Below are positions 10,228 to 21,504 of a stretch of DNA of 64,000 nt, in pieces. The DNA is from Pseudo-nitzschia pungens. Lineage: Eukaryota; Bacillariophyta; Bacillariophyceae; Bacillariales; Bacillariaceae. Each line of letters starts with the position of its first letter. The stretch's first letter is position 1. The position numbers were made by a program, and so were the translations under genes. The notes under the pieces were generated by a model that was given only the letters and a program-made list of their open reading frames with translations, ran no database searches and was not told the DNA's origin. The DNA lies in assembly GCA_037355855.1 (NCBI GenBank), contig CM074758.1:5181001-5245000 (forward strand), read 5' to 3'.

Positions 10228-10732
10228 TTTGCATCATAGTGTTTCAAAATTTTTTTCATGGGGGTCGCGATTCCTGTAATTCGGGTAATAATTGTGATTT
10301 TCCTGATGAATTTCTTGAGGGGTGTGATGGGAAATACTTGTGTCGGGATGAGAAATCAATTTTTGAGAGTGAATTTCTGCAACAGTCTCATAATATATAA
10401 TGTTGGTAGGGTCGGTAATAATGAGTCAGATTGAAAAAAAATTGGGGGAAGGGGGGGATTATTTTGAGAAAACAAATATTTTTTTTTTTTAAATGTTGAT
10501 TAATTTGATTAAGTGACTGAAGAAAAAAAATTGAGTCTTAAAAAAAATCGGGTCGAGTATGAATTTTTTTTTTTTTTTTCGTAATTTTCGTAATTGAGGT
10601 AGTTACTGGGTCGCGATTGGGGTTGCGAATCGCGAGAGAGCTAGGAATCGAGCTACGTCAAAATGAGCCAGGAATAAATCGCGACCCCCCTAAATAAATT
10701 CTTGGGAGGGGTCGCGAAACAGTTTTCGGACG
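10228..10732 (+). repeat. Right copy of the ~0.5 kb direct repeat
   Basis: Same sequence and orientation as 1-403, with an extra ~100 bp of A/T- and G-rich sequence near 10445-10550. It ends at TTTTCGGACG (10732), and copia pol coding sequence begins at the next base. This is therefore a breakpoint that removed or displaced the 5' part of element A. The repeat also reads in frame into pol, an accidental fusion. Confidence 0.85.
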
Positions 10733-11353
10733 TTATTTCTGTTGACGTCCCCAAACGGTTTGTCCATGTCACTGGCATCAACAACCACCAGCTGCAAAAC
10801 ATTCCCATCGCTACTGCTGGTGCTTATTGCCATTCTAACCGTGGTCCTGTCATCCTCATTTTTCATGAATGTGCCTACACTGGGAAACACGACTCTATCA
10901 TCTCCTCTGCTCAATTGGAAGCCCACCACCTCACCGTTGATGACAAATCCATTAAATCCGGTGGCAAACAAATCATCTCCACTCCTGATGGCTTTGTTTT
11001 CCCACTCTCCATCCAACATGGATTACCTTACTTGCGCATGCGTCCATTCACTCAAGCCGAATATGATTCCCTGCCACACGTGATCATGACCTCTGACCAA
11101 TTCTGGGATCCCTCTCTCCTTGATCAAGACTACCATGCCAGTGACCCATCCTTTGTGTCCTTATACCCTGACACTACATCGGATCTTCCTCATCCTGACA
11201 TCGACATTACTGGCACCCCTCGCAATCTTCCACCCCGGCCTCTCGATCCCTCCGCCAAGTTTCACACCGACCTCCTTAATTCTGGCTCGAGTGTTCACTT
11301 CCACGAGTTCGTCCCCGTTCCGAGCATTGACAACGATGGCCCTTCTGTCTCTG

Positions 11354-11860
11354 TGTTAAAATGTAGCTGAAACTGGTTTAAGCTGATAGATCCCAGGGCA
11401 AGCTTGGAGATATACAGCAAGAGCAAAGGCATGCAAACCGGTTGAGGTGCCGGTCTGTTCTATCGATAGTCTCGGATTCACCACTACGGCCGATCAAACG
11501 AATCGACCAGATCTATTCTAACTACCACTTCTGGGCTCAGTCAGTTAGATCTTAGGCTTGTAGTTCTACAAGGAGCTGCTGAATGAGCAGGATGTAAGTA
11601 TCAAGGTATTCAAATCAGAGTTAAACTAAAGATGTGAGGACAGCAAGCTTGTTGAGGATTCGACGTTGCTGTCTTGTTAGTGCTACCGGGTGTTCTGCTT
11701 GATGTTCGTGTACAAATAGTACTGTATTTCGTTGTGTCTGTACAAGCAGTACTGGAACCCAGTAGAAAACTATTTCGGTGCATAATATGCGCATGGAAAA
11801 TATGCAATGTGTGACTGGATTGAATCCAGTCATGAACCGTGTTACGGTTACAATTTAACA
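11354..11860 (-). repeat. Element B 3' LTR
   Basis: 507 bp. On the minus strand it runs from TGTTAAATTGTAACC to CAGCTACATTTTAACA. The polypurine tract GATGGGGCG abuts it at 11861-11869 on the complementary strand. Confidence 0.95.
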
Positions 11861-12300
11861 CGCCCCATCTATGATTGCAGGAGCAAGAGGAACTTGCTCT
11901 GTATTCATGGACATGAGAACCGTAACACACATAGCGCAAAGCTCTGCGCCCCATGAACGAAGGATGGGCAATAGCGTGGAGAATGCGCCCCATGTTGAAT
12001 GAAGGACTGGGCAATAGCGCAGAGAGTGCGCCCCATGTTGAAAGGAAGATTGGGCAATAGCGCAGAGAGTGCGCCCCATGTTGAATGGAAGGATGGGCAA
12101 TAGCGTAGAGATTGCGCCTCATATGGATGAGTAATGCACAGAGCTTGAAGTAGCGCCCCATGTAGTGGACTGGATTGGGTCCAGGTATGAAAGGTGTCAT
12201 GGTTACAATTTAATACGCCCCATCCATGATTGCAGGAGCGAAATGAGCGTGCTCTGGATTCATGGATATGGTGACTGTGACACACAATCAGAGGAGTCTG
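11861..12300 (-). repeat. Reiterated polypurine-like motifs and a vestigial LTR start in element B
   Basis: Read on the minus strand, several copies of a ~55-60 bp unit containing CATGGGGCG and CGCTATTGCCCA precede the 3' LTR. One of them, around 12155-12225, is GATGGGGCG followed by TATTAAATTGTAACC and about 45 bp more. That is a polypurine tract plus the first bases of an LTR, buried inside the element. Element F carries the same arrangement. Confidence 0.8.
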
Positions 12301-12334
12301 ATCTTTTGATGTTTGTTGATTCAGATCAGAGCAA

Positions 12335-14130
12335 TGGATCATATTGTAGCAATCGATCGTAGCAATCGATCGTAGCAATCGATCGTAGCAATCGATCGTG
12401 GCAATCGATCGTGGCAATCGAGCGTAGCAATTGATCGTAATGATCTTGTATCGGATTGCAACCGATCGTATTGTAGTAATCGATCGTAGCAATCGGTCGT
12501 GTTGCTTTTGTATCGGATTGTAATCGATCGTATCGAGCTGTCGTATTGAGGATCGATCGTATTGATTGATCGTATTAACTGATCGTATTGATCGATCGTA
12601 TTGGTCAATCGTATTGTGTCAATTGATTGTATCAGTTGACTGTAGCAAGTGATTGTAGCAAGCGATTGCATTGATCGTCGATCGTATTGCAATGGATCGT
12701 ATTGTATAAATCGATCGTATTGTAGCAATCGATCGTATTGTTCTTTGATCGGATTGCAATCGATCGTATTGAGCTATGAGTCATCGGAACAATCGGTCTC
12801 ATTGATGGATCGTATTGATCGGCGATTGTATGGAGCTGTCGTATCAATCGATCGTATGGATCAATCGTATTGAGCTATCGTAGCAACCGATCGTATTGAG
12901 TTATTTGAGGGATCGTATTGAGCTTCTTAACTTAATCTTCGATCGTATCGATCGAACGTAGATATGATTCCTTGATTCGGGTTGATCAAAGTTCGTGGAC
13001 GTTTGTGATCAAGTTTTCGTAGCAATCGATCGTAGCAATGATCGTATGGTATTGTATTGGATTGCAATCGATCGTATTGTGGCAATCGATCATAGCAATC
13101 AGTCGTATTGCTCTTGTGTTGGATTGCAATCGATCGTATTCCAATCGATCGTATTGTAACAATCAATCGTATTGGTCTTCGATCGTATTGAGCTATCGTA
13201 GTGAGCTTCGATCGCATTGAGCTTATCTATTTGAGCAATTTGAATGGTAATGAATCGATCGTATTGGCCAGCGATCGTATTGAACTATCGCAGCAATCAA
13301 TCAGAGTTATCTTCGATCCTATGTATCCAAGTAGTACTGGTCTTCGCCAAAGGTATCTCCTTGAATCGCCCCAGATAACTGAATGGGGAAGAGCAGCAAG
13401 GCAAAGAATCAGAGCTGGACAAAATGGATCGATTGTATTGAGCTATCGTAGCAATCGATCGTATGGGTGGATCGTATTGATTGGCCATTGTTTGGAGCTA
13501 TCGTACCAATCGATCGTATTGCAGCAGTCAAACGTATTGAGCGAGCGTATCGTAGCAACCAAGCGTAATGTAGCAATCGATCGTAGCAATCGATCGTAGC
13601 AATCGATGGTATTGTAGCAATCGATCGTAGCAATCGATCTTATTGAGCTATCGTAGCAATCGATCGTATTGATCTTCGATCGCGTTGAGCTATCGTAGCG
13701 ATCGATCGTATTGATCTTCAATCGGATTGAGCTATCGAAGCAATCGATCATATGAAGTTATCGTAGCATTCGAAGCTCATTGATTTTCCAGCTGGATTGT
13801 ATCGAGCTACCGTAGCAATCGACCGTTGAGTTATCGAAGCAATTGCGAGAGGATCGTCAATCGTAGCATTTGAAGCTCATTGATTTTCCAGCTGGATCGT
13901 ATCGAGCTACCGTAGCAATCGACCGTTGAGTTATCGAAGCAATTGTGGGAGGATCGTCAATCGTATTCGTCGTCAATCGTATCCATCTTGGAGCATATCC
14001 ATCTGCGATAGTTTTCAGTCGATGATCCGATTGAGCTTTGATTGTATTGAGCAATCGTAGTAATCGATTGTATTGTATCCATCGAACGTAGGGTATCAAT
14101 CAAACGTATTGTATCAATTGATTGTACTGA
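12335..14130. repeat. ATCGATCG-type minisatellite in element B
   Basis: About 1.8 kb of degenerate short units such as TAGCAATCGATCG, GTATTGAGCTATCG and GTATTGATCTTCGATCG. It is dense in ATCGAT palindromes. Reading frames across it are low-complexity. The same array type occurs in element F (34115-34690) in the matching relative position, so it is an inherited part of this non-autonomous family. Confidence 0.9.
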
Positions 14131-14530
14131 TCTTCGATCGGATTGGTCCTGAATTGTTGGATGGAGATGTTCAATCGATGCAGATGCTGTGGACACATGG
14201 TGTGTCATGGATTGTCGGACACTTGTTATTGAGGTTAAAGGAAGTGCGGATACAAATTGGCTCCACCTGGAATGGATGTGCTGTTGTTCTTCGGCGAGGT
14301 TATCTTCTTGAATCGCCCCAGATAACAGAATGGGGAAGAACAGGAGCAAATACAGGTGTGTGGAAGCAGGGAGCCCTTGCTGTCTGCTGAATTGCCCCAG
14401 TGAAGTGAAGGGGGAAAACAGGGAGATCGATGTACGCCCCATGCGAACAAGCAATGGTTGGGTATCGATGGACGCCACGTGTTAACAAGCATGGGATTAG
14501 TGCATCCAGCAGTTCTTCCGCAAAGGTAGC

Positions 14531-16126
14531 TCAGAATGTCGCTCCAGATAACGGAAAGGGAAGAACGGAGAAAACACAGCAAGGAGTATCAAAAAGGTGG
14601 TACAACCACTCGATAATGGCATCACAGTGTCGGCGAGTGATGGTATACAATGCAGAGGGCATCCTAGCAGGAATGTTATGCCACGCAGAGGGCATCCCAG
14701 CAGCCAAACCAAAAAGGAGCAGGGAATACAAATCAGACAGGAGGGCAGAGGCAGGGAGTGGATTGGAAGACTCAAGAGCCTGGATGGGAGCAGGTAGGAG
14801 TGATACAGGTGCCTGGATGGGAACAGGAAGCAGCAATGGAGGAGTGGTGGTGGATGTTGGTGCTGGAAGAATGACCGGGCCTGCCATTGGAGTGGGCGGT
14901 GCAGTGGTGGTGACGGTTGCAAGAGCTGCCGGTGCATGTGTTGGTGTAGTGGCGGAAGCAGGTGCACGGGCCGGAGGACGTGTCGGTGCAGGTGAAGAAG
15001 CAAGTGCACTGGGTGCCGGTACACTTGCCGGTGCGTAGGGAGGAACAGGTGGTGACGCCGGGGGTTCGAGGACCGGTGCGGGAGGGTCCAGAACCAGGAT
15101 CGGCGCAGTTACAGGTGCAGTTACCGGAGCTTGGGCAGAAGCAGTTGCCGAGGCAGGTGCACGAATTGGGGTGCGGGCCAGGATTGGTGTATGAGCAGAA
15201 ACAGTTGCAGGGACCGTTGTTCGAAATGGAGAACCCTTTACCTGAATTGGAGGACGGGTCAGGATTGGTGGAGTAGCAGAAGCAGGTGTTGGTGCTGGGG
15301 ATGGTAGTGTAGGACAATGAGTGCCTCGAAAAGCAATGAATGCATCGGGATCGTAGTTGGCGAAGTCCAGGAAGGCCCTCGGACCGATGGTATCGTTGAG
15401 GTGAGTCATATATGCAGCAAGCGTATTGAGACGTAGGGCATGACCGGGGAAAATGGGAACAAAGCGGCTGTGGTCTCCGGATTGGAGGCAGGAGATGTGA
15501 TCGGGGGATAAGAAACGAAATTCATCCCAGGTGGTGTAGCCAACAAAGCGAAGTGCGTCACAGATGATATCGCCGTCCTCAGTATGTATGTTGAGGAAGT
15601 TGCGAAGGATACGTGTAACATTGGAATCAAACAAGGGGAAGAAATCATCGTCGTCGGCGGTGGATGCATGATTGGCATCGATGTGGGTGCTGGCAGGATT
15701 GTTGGACATCGTTGGTGGTGGTATGGGTGAGCGGTATGTCTTGCGGAATTGACGAAAGGCGGTGGCAACATAATTGGTGATATCCCAGGAAGCCCGTGGA
15801 CCGATGGTGTAATTAAGGTGGATCATGTACGCAGCAAGGGTATTGAGGCGGTAGACATGACAAGGGGGAAGGGGGACACGGCGTCCATGAAGGTCATATT
15901 CGAGGCAAGAGATGAGGTCGTAGGAGAGGAATCGAAATTCGGGCCAGGTGGTACAGTTAACGAGCCGAAGGGCATCACAGATGATATCACGGTCTTCTTT
16001 CTCACGGCGCAAAAATGTCCGGAGGATGCGTGTGACTTGAGGGTCAAATGAGGGAAATAAATCACTATCATCGGTGGATGCATCAGTTGCATCGGTGGTG
16101 GTCGTGCTTGCATGATCGTTGGACAT
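14531..16126 (-). CDS. gag: Element B gag-like protein with duplicated N-terminal domain and Pro/Ala linker, 531 aa
   Basis: From ATG 16126 (MSNDHAST). Residues 1-~135 and ~141-275 are two tandem, diverged copies of the gag N-terminal domain found once in elements D and G (landmarks: LFPSFDPxVTRILR, DIICDALR, RLNTLAAYM). About 180 residues of Pro/Ala/Thr repeats follow, then a C-terminal segment containing RRHCDAIIEWLYHLF, also present in element F's protein (RHCDAIITQLYHLF) but absent from the gag-pol proteins here. It would presumably help assemble particles filled by partner elements. The usual upstream start (MPYQTRQR, at about 16329) is out of frame because of a 100-bp tandem duplication at 16130-16329. 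Confidence 0.8.
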   Translation of the reverse strand: MSNDHASTTTTDATDASTDDSDLFPSFDPQVTRILRTFLRREKEDRDIICDALRLVNCTTWPEFRFLSYDLISCLEYDLHGRRVPLPPCHVYRLNTLAAYMIHLNYTIGPRASWDITNYVATAFRQFRKTYRSPIPPPTMSNNPASTHIDANHASTADDDDFFPLFDSNVTRILRNFLNIHTEDGDIICDALRFVGYTTWDEFRFLSPDHISCLQSGDHSRFVPIFPGHALRLNTLAAYMTHLNDTIGPRAFLDFANYDPDAFIAFRGTHCPTLPSPAPTPASATPPILTRPPIQVKGSPFRTTVPATVSAHTPILARTPIRAPASATASAQAPVTAPVTAPILVLDPPAPVLEPPASPPVPPYAPASVPAPSALASSPAPTRPPARAPASATTPTHAPAALATVTTTAPPTPMAGPVILPAPTSTTTPPLLLPVPIQAPVSLLPAPIQALESSNPLPASALLSDLYSLLLFGLAAGMPSAWHNIPARMPSALYTITRRHCDAIIEWLYHLFDTPCCVFSVLPFPLSGATF

Positions 16127-16129
16127 CGT

Positions 16130-16329
16130 GTTGGATCTGGTGCGAGCTGCAGTTGTAATAGATTGGAAGTTATGGTAAGTGTCTTCGTTGGTATTAGGAA
16201 ATGGAGCTCGTTGTCGAGTTTGGTATGGCGTTGGATCTGGTGCGAGCTGCAGTTGTAATAGATTGGAAGTTACGGTAAGTGTCTTCGTTGGTATTAGGAA
16301 ATGGAGCTCGTTGTCGAGTTTGGTATGGC
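16130..16329. repeat. Exact-period 100-bp tandem duplication at the gag start of element B
   Basis: Two adjacent 100-bp copies (16130-16229 and 16230-16329) differ by one base seen by eye. Each contains the beginning of gag (MPYQTRQR). Because 100 is not a multiple of three, the duplication puts the original start out of frame with the rest of gag. Confidence 0.9.
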
Positions 16330-17184
16330 ATAGAATGTCCGAAATTTGATGATATAAATTCGATGGTATAGGATCGAGTATCCAGAAATAGGATAAGATC
16401 CAAGAACAGGGAGTTTATATGCTTGGTGGGAATACAGGTGTTATTGCAGCTGTATTCGTGAACACAGTGGAGGTTATATATTGCTGAGCGCTGTATTTCG
16501 AAGATATGTTGTTATTGCGTGAAAACGCCGTTATTGTCGTTCGAAATCAACGTTCGTGTGGTGTGGATAAATCCGAGAAGGGTGTATCCGGCAAAGGAAC
16601 AGGTGTATATTTGCCTGATGGATACAAGGGAGATACAGCTGTATTCGGGGAACACAGATCTATCAGTGGGAGGTTATATATTGCTGAGCGCCGTGCGAGT
16701 CGTTGTTGTTGTTCGAAAAACGCCGTTGTTGTTGTTCGAAAGCTTGTTGTCGTTCAAAACAGCGTGTCGTTTGAAAGCAACGTTCTCGGGGTGTGGTGTT
16801 TGTTGTTTTGTGGTTCTTGTTGCTGAACGCCGAAGTAGCAGGGCGTCGTGGCGCAATAACCGTAGTAGCAGCAGGGCGTCGTGGCGCAATAACAGGGATA
16901 GGTTGTGTCGGTGACGACGGAAATGAGTACAGCAGGAGTAGAATTTTGAAAATTTCTTTCTCTGTCAATTCTTGGAGTTTGGAGACGCCGTTTGTACCAT
17001 TTTATCCGCAATGACAAGGAGGACAATAATACCTGGAACGGCCTTGCAACAGGAGGGAGCTTGGTGTTCCAGTGTAGAATTAATTCTGTAACAGTGTCGA
17101 TTCGGTCTTCTTGTCGTCGTCGTCGTCGTCGTTGTTTCTTGTTATTTTCGTTGCTTGTAGATCTCCAGCTTTGCAAGCTTACAA

Positions 17185-17204
17185 TAAGCTTGCGACTGTT
17201 AATC
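17185..17204 (-). promoter_or_regulatory. Element B putative primer-binding site (tRNA-Asn anticodon arm)
   Basis: Directly inside the 5' LTR, the minus strand reads GATTAACAGTCGCAAGC. Its complement contains GACTGTTAATC, the CTGTTAA anticodon loop of tRNA-Asn(GUU) with stem bases. The same sequence follows the 5' LTRs of D, E, F and G. Confidence 0.6.
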
Positions 17205-17711
17205 TGTTAAAATGTAGCTGAAACTGGTTTAAGCTGATAGATCCCAGGGCAAGCTTGGAGATATACAGCAAGAGCAAAGGCATGCAAACCGGTTGAGGTG
17301 CCGGTCTGTTCTATCGATAGTCTCGGATTCACCACTACGGCCGATCAAACGAATCGACCAGATCTATTCTAACTACCACTTCTGGGCTCAGTCAGTTAGA
17401 TCTTAGGCTTGTAGTTCTACAAGGAGCTGCTGAATGAGCAGGATGTAAGTATCAAGGTATTCAAATCAGAGTTAAACTAAAGATGTGAGGACAGCAAGCT
17501 TGTTGAGGATTCGACGTTGCTGTCTTGTTAGTGCTACCGGGTGTTCTGCTTGATGTTCGTGTACAAATAGTACTGTATTTCGTTGTGTCTGTACAAGCAG
17601 TACTGGAACCCAGTAGAAAACTATTTCGGTGCATAATATGCGCATGGAAAATATGCAATGTGTGACTGGATTGAATCCAGTCATGAACCGTGTTACGGTT
17701 ACAATTTAACA
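17205..17711 (-). repeat. Element B 5' LTR
   Basis: 507 bp, apparently identical to 11354-11860. It holds the conserved LTR core (ACTATCGATAGAACAG and the hairpin ACCGGCACCTCAACCGGT on the minus strand) and would contain B's promoter. Confidence 0.95.
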
Positions 17712-20700
17712 CTCTGCATCTGCTGCCGGACTGTTTTGGCTTCACGATGCTGACTATTTTCACAGTGAACTTCTCGCTCGCTGCGCCTTCACTGCTCTCC
17801 AATCCCTTCTTGAGACACCTGACGATGACGTCTCTTCCTCTGCTGACACCCTCCATGCCACCAATCGGCCTCGCACCTCTGTTGCCACCCCTCATGACTT
17901 TGCCGCCTTGAAACCTTTCTTTGCTTGGATTCCCATTGATAGGATCCATGCCACTTTTCAGAACTCCACGCAGTATGGTTCCATGCCCACCAGTCCTGAT
18001 GGCAACCTCTTCAAACGCTACAAGGCTCCTCAGCCTGCCATGAACGTGCGCCCATTCCATGATGATGTCCTCTCTGACGCCATTTATTGTGATACCCCCT
18101 CCATTGATGGCGGTTCCAAAATAGCTCAACTCTTCTTTGGGAGGCTCTCCCACATCATTCACGTCGAACCCATGAAGAATACTGGTGATTTTCTCTCTTG
18201 CTTCCAAAATTTCGTTCGCATCTGGGGACGCCCACTTCGCCTGCTTTGTGATTCTGGTAAATACCAGGCCAGCAACCGTGTCCTTGATTACCTTCGCCTC
18301 CTTTGGATCCGGCTTTGGCAATCTGAACCCTACTACCAACACCAAAACAAGTTTGAACGGCGTTATCAGACTTTTCTCCGCACTGTCAATCGTGTCATGG
18401 ATCGAACCGGCACCCCTCCTCACCTATGGTTTCACTGCATGCATTATATTGCTGGCTTACTCAACCATATCTCTGACCCCACTCTCCATGACCGCCAACC
18501 CATTTTTGTTGCCACTGGCACTCTCGGTGACATCTCTGCCTACACCGCTTTCTTCTGGTTTGAGCCTGTATACTTCAAAGTAGATGACTCCCCCTTTGGG
18601 TCTCCCACCGAACGCTTCGGGCATTTTGTTGGCCTCGCTGATCACGTCGGCAATGCCATGACCTTCAACATTTGGGTCCCTGACACCAACAAGATTGTCC
18701 CTCGGAGCAATGTCCGCACTGCCTTAGATGCATCTACTCGCAACCAACGTGCTGGCACTTTCACCGATGATTCCTTCCTCGCCTGGCGTCAGCACCTCAA
18801 TTCCTCTCACCTACCCACTGCCTCTGGTGACACTCCGTCTCGCACTGCGTGTGATCCCCTTCCTGTCTCACCTGCTTCCTCTTCTGTTTATCGTGCCTCT
18901 GACACTTATGCCCAGATTGATGGCAAATGGCAAATTGTTCCAATCAAGCACAACTATGGGGAGCTGGGTGATGCACCTTTCCGTCAGGTGGTCTACACCA
19001 AAGACAAAACGGGTACTCCACGCCTTGAATCAGATTTTGGTGATCCTGAACTTGCTTATCTTGACACAAGCGTCTCACCAGCTGATCCAAGCCTTGATTA
19101 CATTCCTGACACCGGTCCATCGAAGGTAGTTCTACTTGACCATGATGGCAATCCTGTATGCAACCAACATGGGGAGCTACAAACAATTGATGCCATCCCT
19201 CCTGATGATCTCATTGGACGTTCCTTCCTCATTTCCAATCCCGATGGCACAAGGACCCGAACCACTGTTGTTAGCATTCTCGACAAGCTCCAAACGAACC
19301 CTGACCTCATCAAATTCAAATGCAACCACGACAATGACACTGTCGATGACGTCATTGCATATAATGACATCATGAATCACATCCATCGTGACGAAACTCA
19401 AGAAGATGGCCCATTGTGGGCATTCAGACGCATCCTTGGACACCAAGGTCCATTGACCCATAGACATCCAGACTACAAGGGTAGCCTTTACAACTTATGG
19501 GTCGAATGGGAAAACATGGAACGTACTTTTGAACCACTAAACATAATGGCAGCTGATGATCCTGTCACTGTGGCACAATATGGCAAGGAACACAATCTCT
19601 TGCAAACCAGAGGCTGGAAAAGACTTCGGCGCATTGTCAAACTGGCCAAACGTACCAAACAGTTGGAGCGCCTCACCAAGCAAGCGAAGCTCAAATCCTT
19701 CAACACCAGTCCCAAATACCAATATGGCTTCCAAGTTCCCAACAACCACGATGAAGCTGTACAACTGGACATCAAGAATGGCAACACCAAATGGCAAGAT
19801 GCCATCAAACTTGAAATGCAACAACTCCATGACTATAACACCTTTATTGACAATGGACCCTTTGAAGCATCCAACATTCCTTCTGGATATCAACAAATCA
19901 AGGTCCACATGATCTTTGCAGTCAAACATGATGGACGTCATAAGGCAAGACTTGTAGCCAATGGAAATCTCACAGATGTGCCACTTGACAGTGTATATGC
20001 TGGAGTGGTGTCACTCCGAGGCCTTCGCATGTGCCTGTTTGCGGCTGAACTCAACTCCCTTGATGCCTGGGGCACAGACATTGGCAATGCCTATTTAGAA
20101 GCCTTCACTTCTGAAAAAGTCTGCATTAAAGCAGGTCCAGAATTTGGCCCACTCAAAGGTCACATGCTGCTTATCCACAAAGCTCTTTATGGGCTACGCT
20201 CATCTGGGAAATGTTTTGGTGATCTCCTCGCTGCATGCCTCATTGAACAAGGTTTTGAACGATCCAAAAATGAAGCCGAAATCTTCATGCGTCCTGGCGT
20301 TAACAAACATGGGGAGCCTGTTTATGAATATGTTGCAACCTATGTTGATGATCTCTGTGTGTGCATGTCAGACCCAAATCAATTCCTTGAAGTTCTCCAA
20401 GCTGAACCTTACAACTTCAAACTCAAAGGTTCAGGGCCTATGCAATTCCATCTAGGATGTGGTTTCACAAGAGACAAACATGGGATCCTCTGTATGGATC
20501 CATCCAAATTCATCTCCAAACTTGAAACCTCTTATCAACAGATGTTTGGCTGCGCACCTAAAACAAGAGCACAGTCTCCACTTGAAGAAAATGACCACCC
20601 TGAACTTGACACATCTGACTTCCTTGATGAAGAAGACACCAAGAAATACCAGAGCATGATTGGATCCCTCCAATGGCTTGTCACGATCGGGCGCTTTGAT

Positions 20701-21504
20701 ATTCAAACAGCTGTAATGACAATGTCCAGTTTTAGAGCTCAACCAAGACAAGGCCACTTGGAACGTGCAAAACGCATCTACGGTTATGTAACAAAGTTCA
20801 AAGGATTCAAGATTCGCTTTCGCACCCAAGCTCCAGAACTCCCAGTTTCTGCCCCTGACAACAAGTCTCACGATTGGTCACTCAGTGTGTATGGTGAATG
20901 CAAAGAAGAACTGCCAACTGATGCACCAACACCACTTGGCAAACCTGTTGTCCTCAACCATTTCTATGATGCAAATCTCATGCATGATATCCTCTCTGGG
21001 AAAGCTGTCACTGGCATTCTGCATTTTGCAAACAAAACACCAATCATGTGGTTCTCCAAGAAACAATCCACTGTGGAAACTGCAACCTTCGGTGCTGAAT
21101 TTGTTGCAGCAAGGACATGCATTGAACAGATTGTTGACTTACGCCAATCATTTCGATACATGGGTATCCCTGTCAAGGACACATCATTTGGATGGGGAGA
21201 TAATGAAAAGCAAGTACTCAGCGCTTCATTTCCTTATGCAAGACTTCACAAGAGACACAATATCCTCACATATCACTATGTTCGAGGCATGATTGCACGA
21301 GGCTTCATCAACCTGCAACACATTGTTGGTAAGGACAACTGTGCTGACATCCTCACCAAACATTGGAGTCACAATTCTGTCTATTCCCTGATTAAACCCA
21401 TCTTCAACTATGAAGGCAACACCGGTGACCTCTTCATTCAAGATTGACGACATTATACCCTGTTGGTAGATTGAACATGACAAAATCAAGGAACAGATGG
21501 GGAG

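Larger units (their letters stand above)
11354..17711 (-). mobile_element. Element B: non-autonomous copia-type LTR element, minus orientation
   Basis: Two 507-bp LTRs (11354-11860 and 17205-17711) that look identical by eye bracket a 5.3-kb interior. The target-site duplication CTCTG flanks it (11349-11353 and 17712-17716). In its own orientation the 5' LTR is at 17205-17711, followed by the primer site and leader, a gag-like ORF with a Pro/Ala-rich linker, a large ATCGATCG minisatellite, tandem polypurine-like motifs, and the 3' LTR at 11354. There is no protease, integrase or RT. Matching LTRs mean a very recent insertion, with enzymes supplied in trans. Confidence 0.95.
10733..21447 (+). 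pseudogene. pol: Element A pol (integrase, RT, RNase H), 5'-truncated and split by element B
   Basis: The coding parts are 10733-11353 and 17717-21447. Removing B and one copy of its CTCTG duplication restores a single frame without internal stops. The part kept begins just after the protease active site (reading ISVDVPKRF) and runs through the DDE integrase core, the RT with GTDIGNAYLEA, ALYGLRSSGKCF and YVDDLCV (near 20341), and RNase H (FYDANLMHD, TFGAEF, NCADILTK) to the TGA at 21445. In the cell this would make a polyprotein with gag, acting in cytoplasmic virus-like particles. Loss of gag and protease and the insertion make it dead, yet the remaining codons look undecayed, so damage is recent. 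Confidence 0.9.

Noticed and set aside
10702..10732. Start of a 222-codon ORF fusing the direct repeat to pol
   Set aside because: The repeat happens to be open in pol's frame. No evidence of a real fusion product; the junction is a breakpoint.
1..10732. Direct repeats as LTRs of a 10-kb LTR retrotransposon
   Set aside because: No TG...CA ends, primer site, polypurine tract or pol are visible between them; kept only as flanking direct repeats.
12165..14099. Many overlapping Arg/Ser/Ile-Asp-rich frames
   Set aside because: The ATCGATCG minisatellite is open in several frames by chance of its unit composition.
17461..18423. 320-codon minus-strand frame
   Set aside because: It is antisense to pol fused across the A/B junction and LTR; the plus-strand pol reading explains the sequence.
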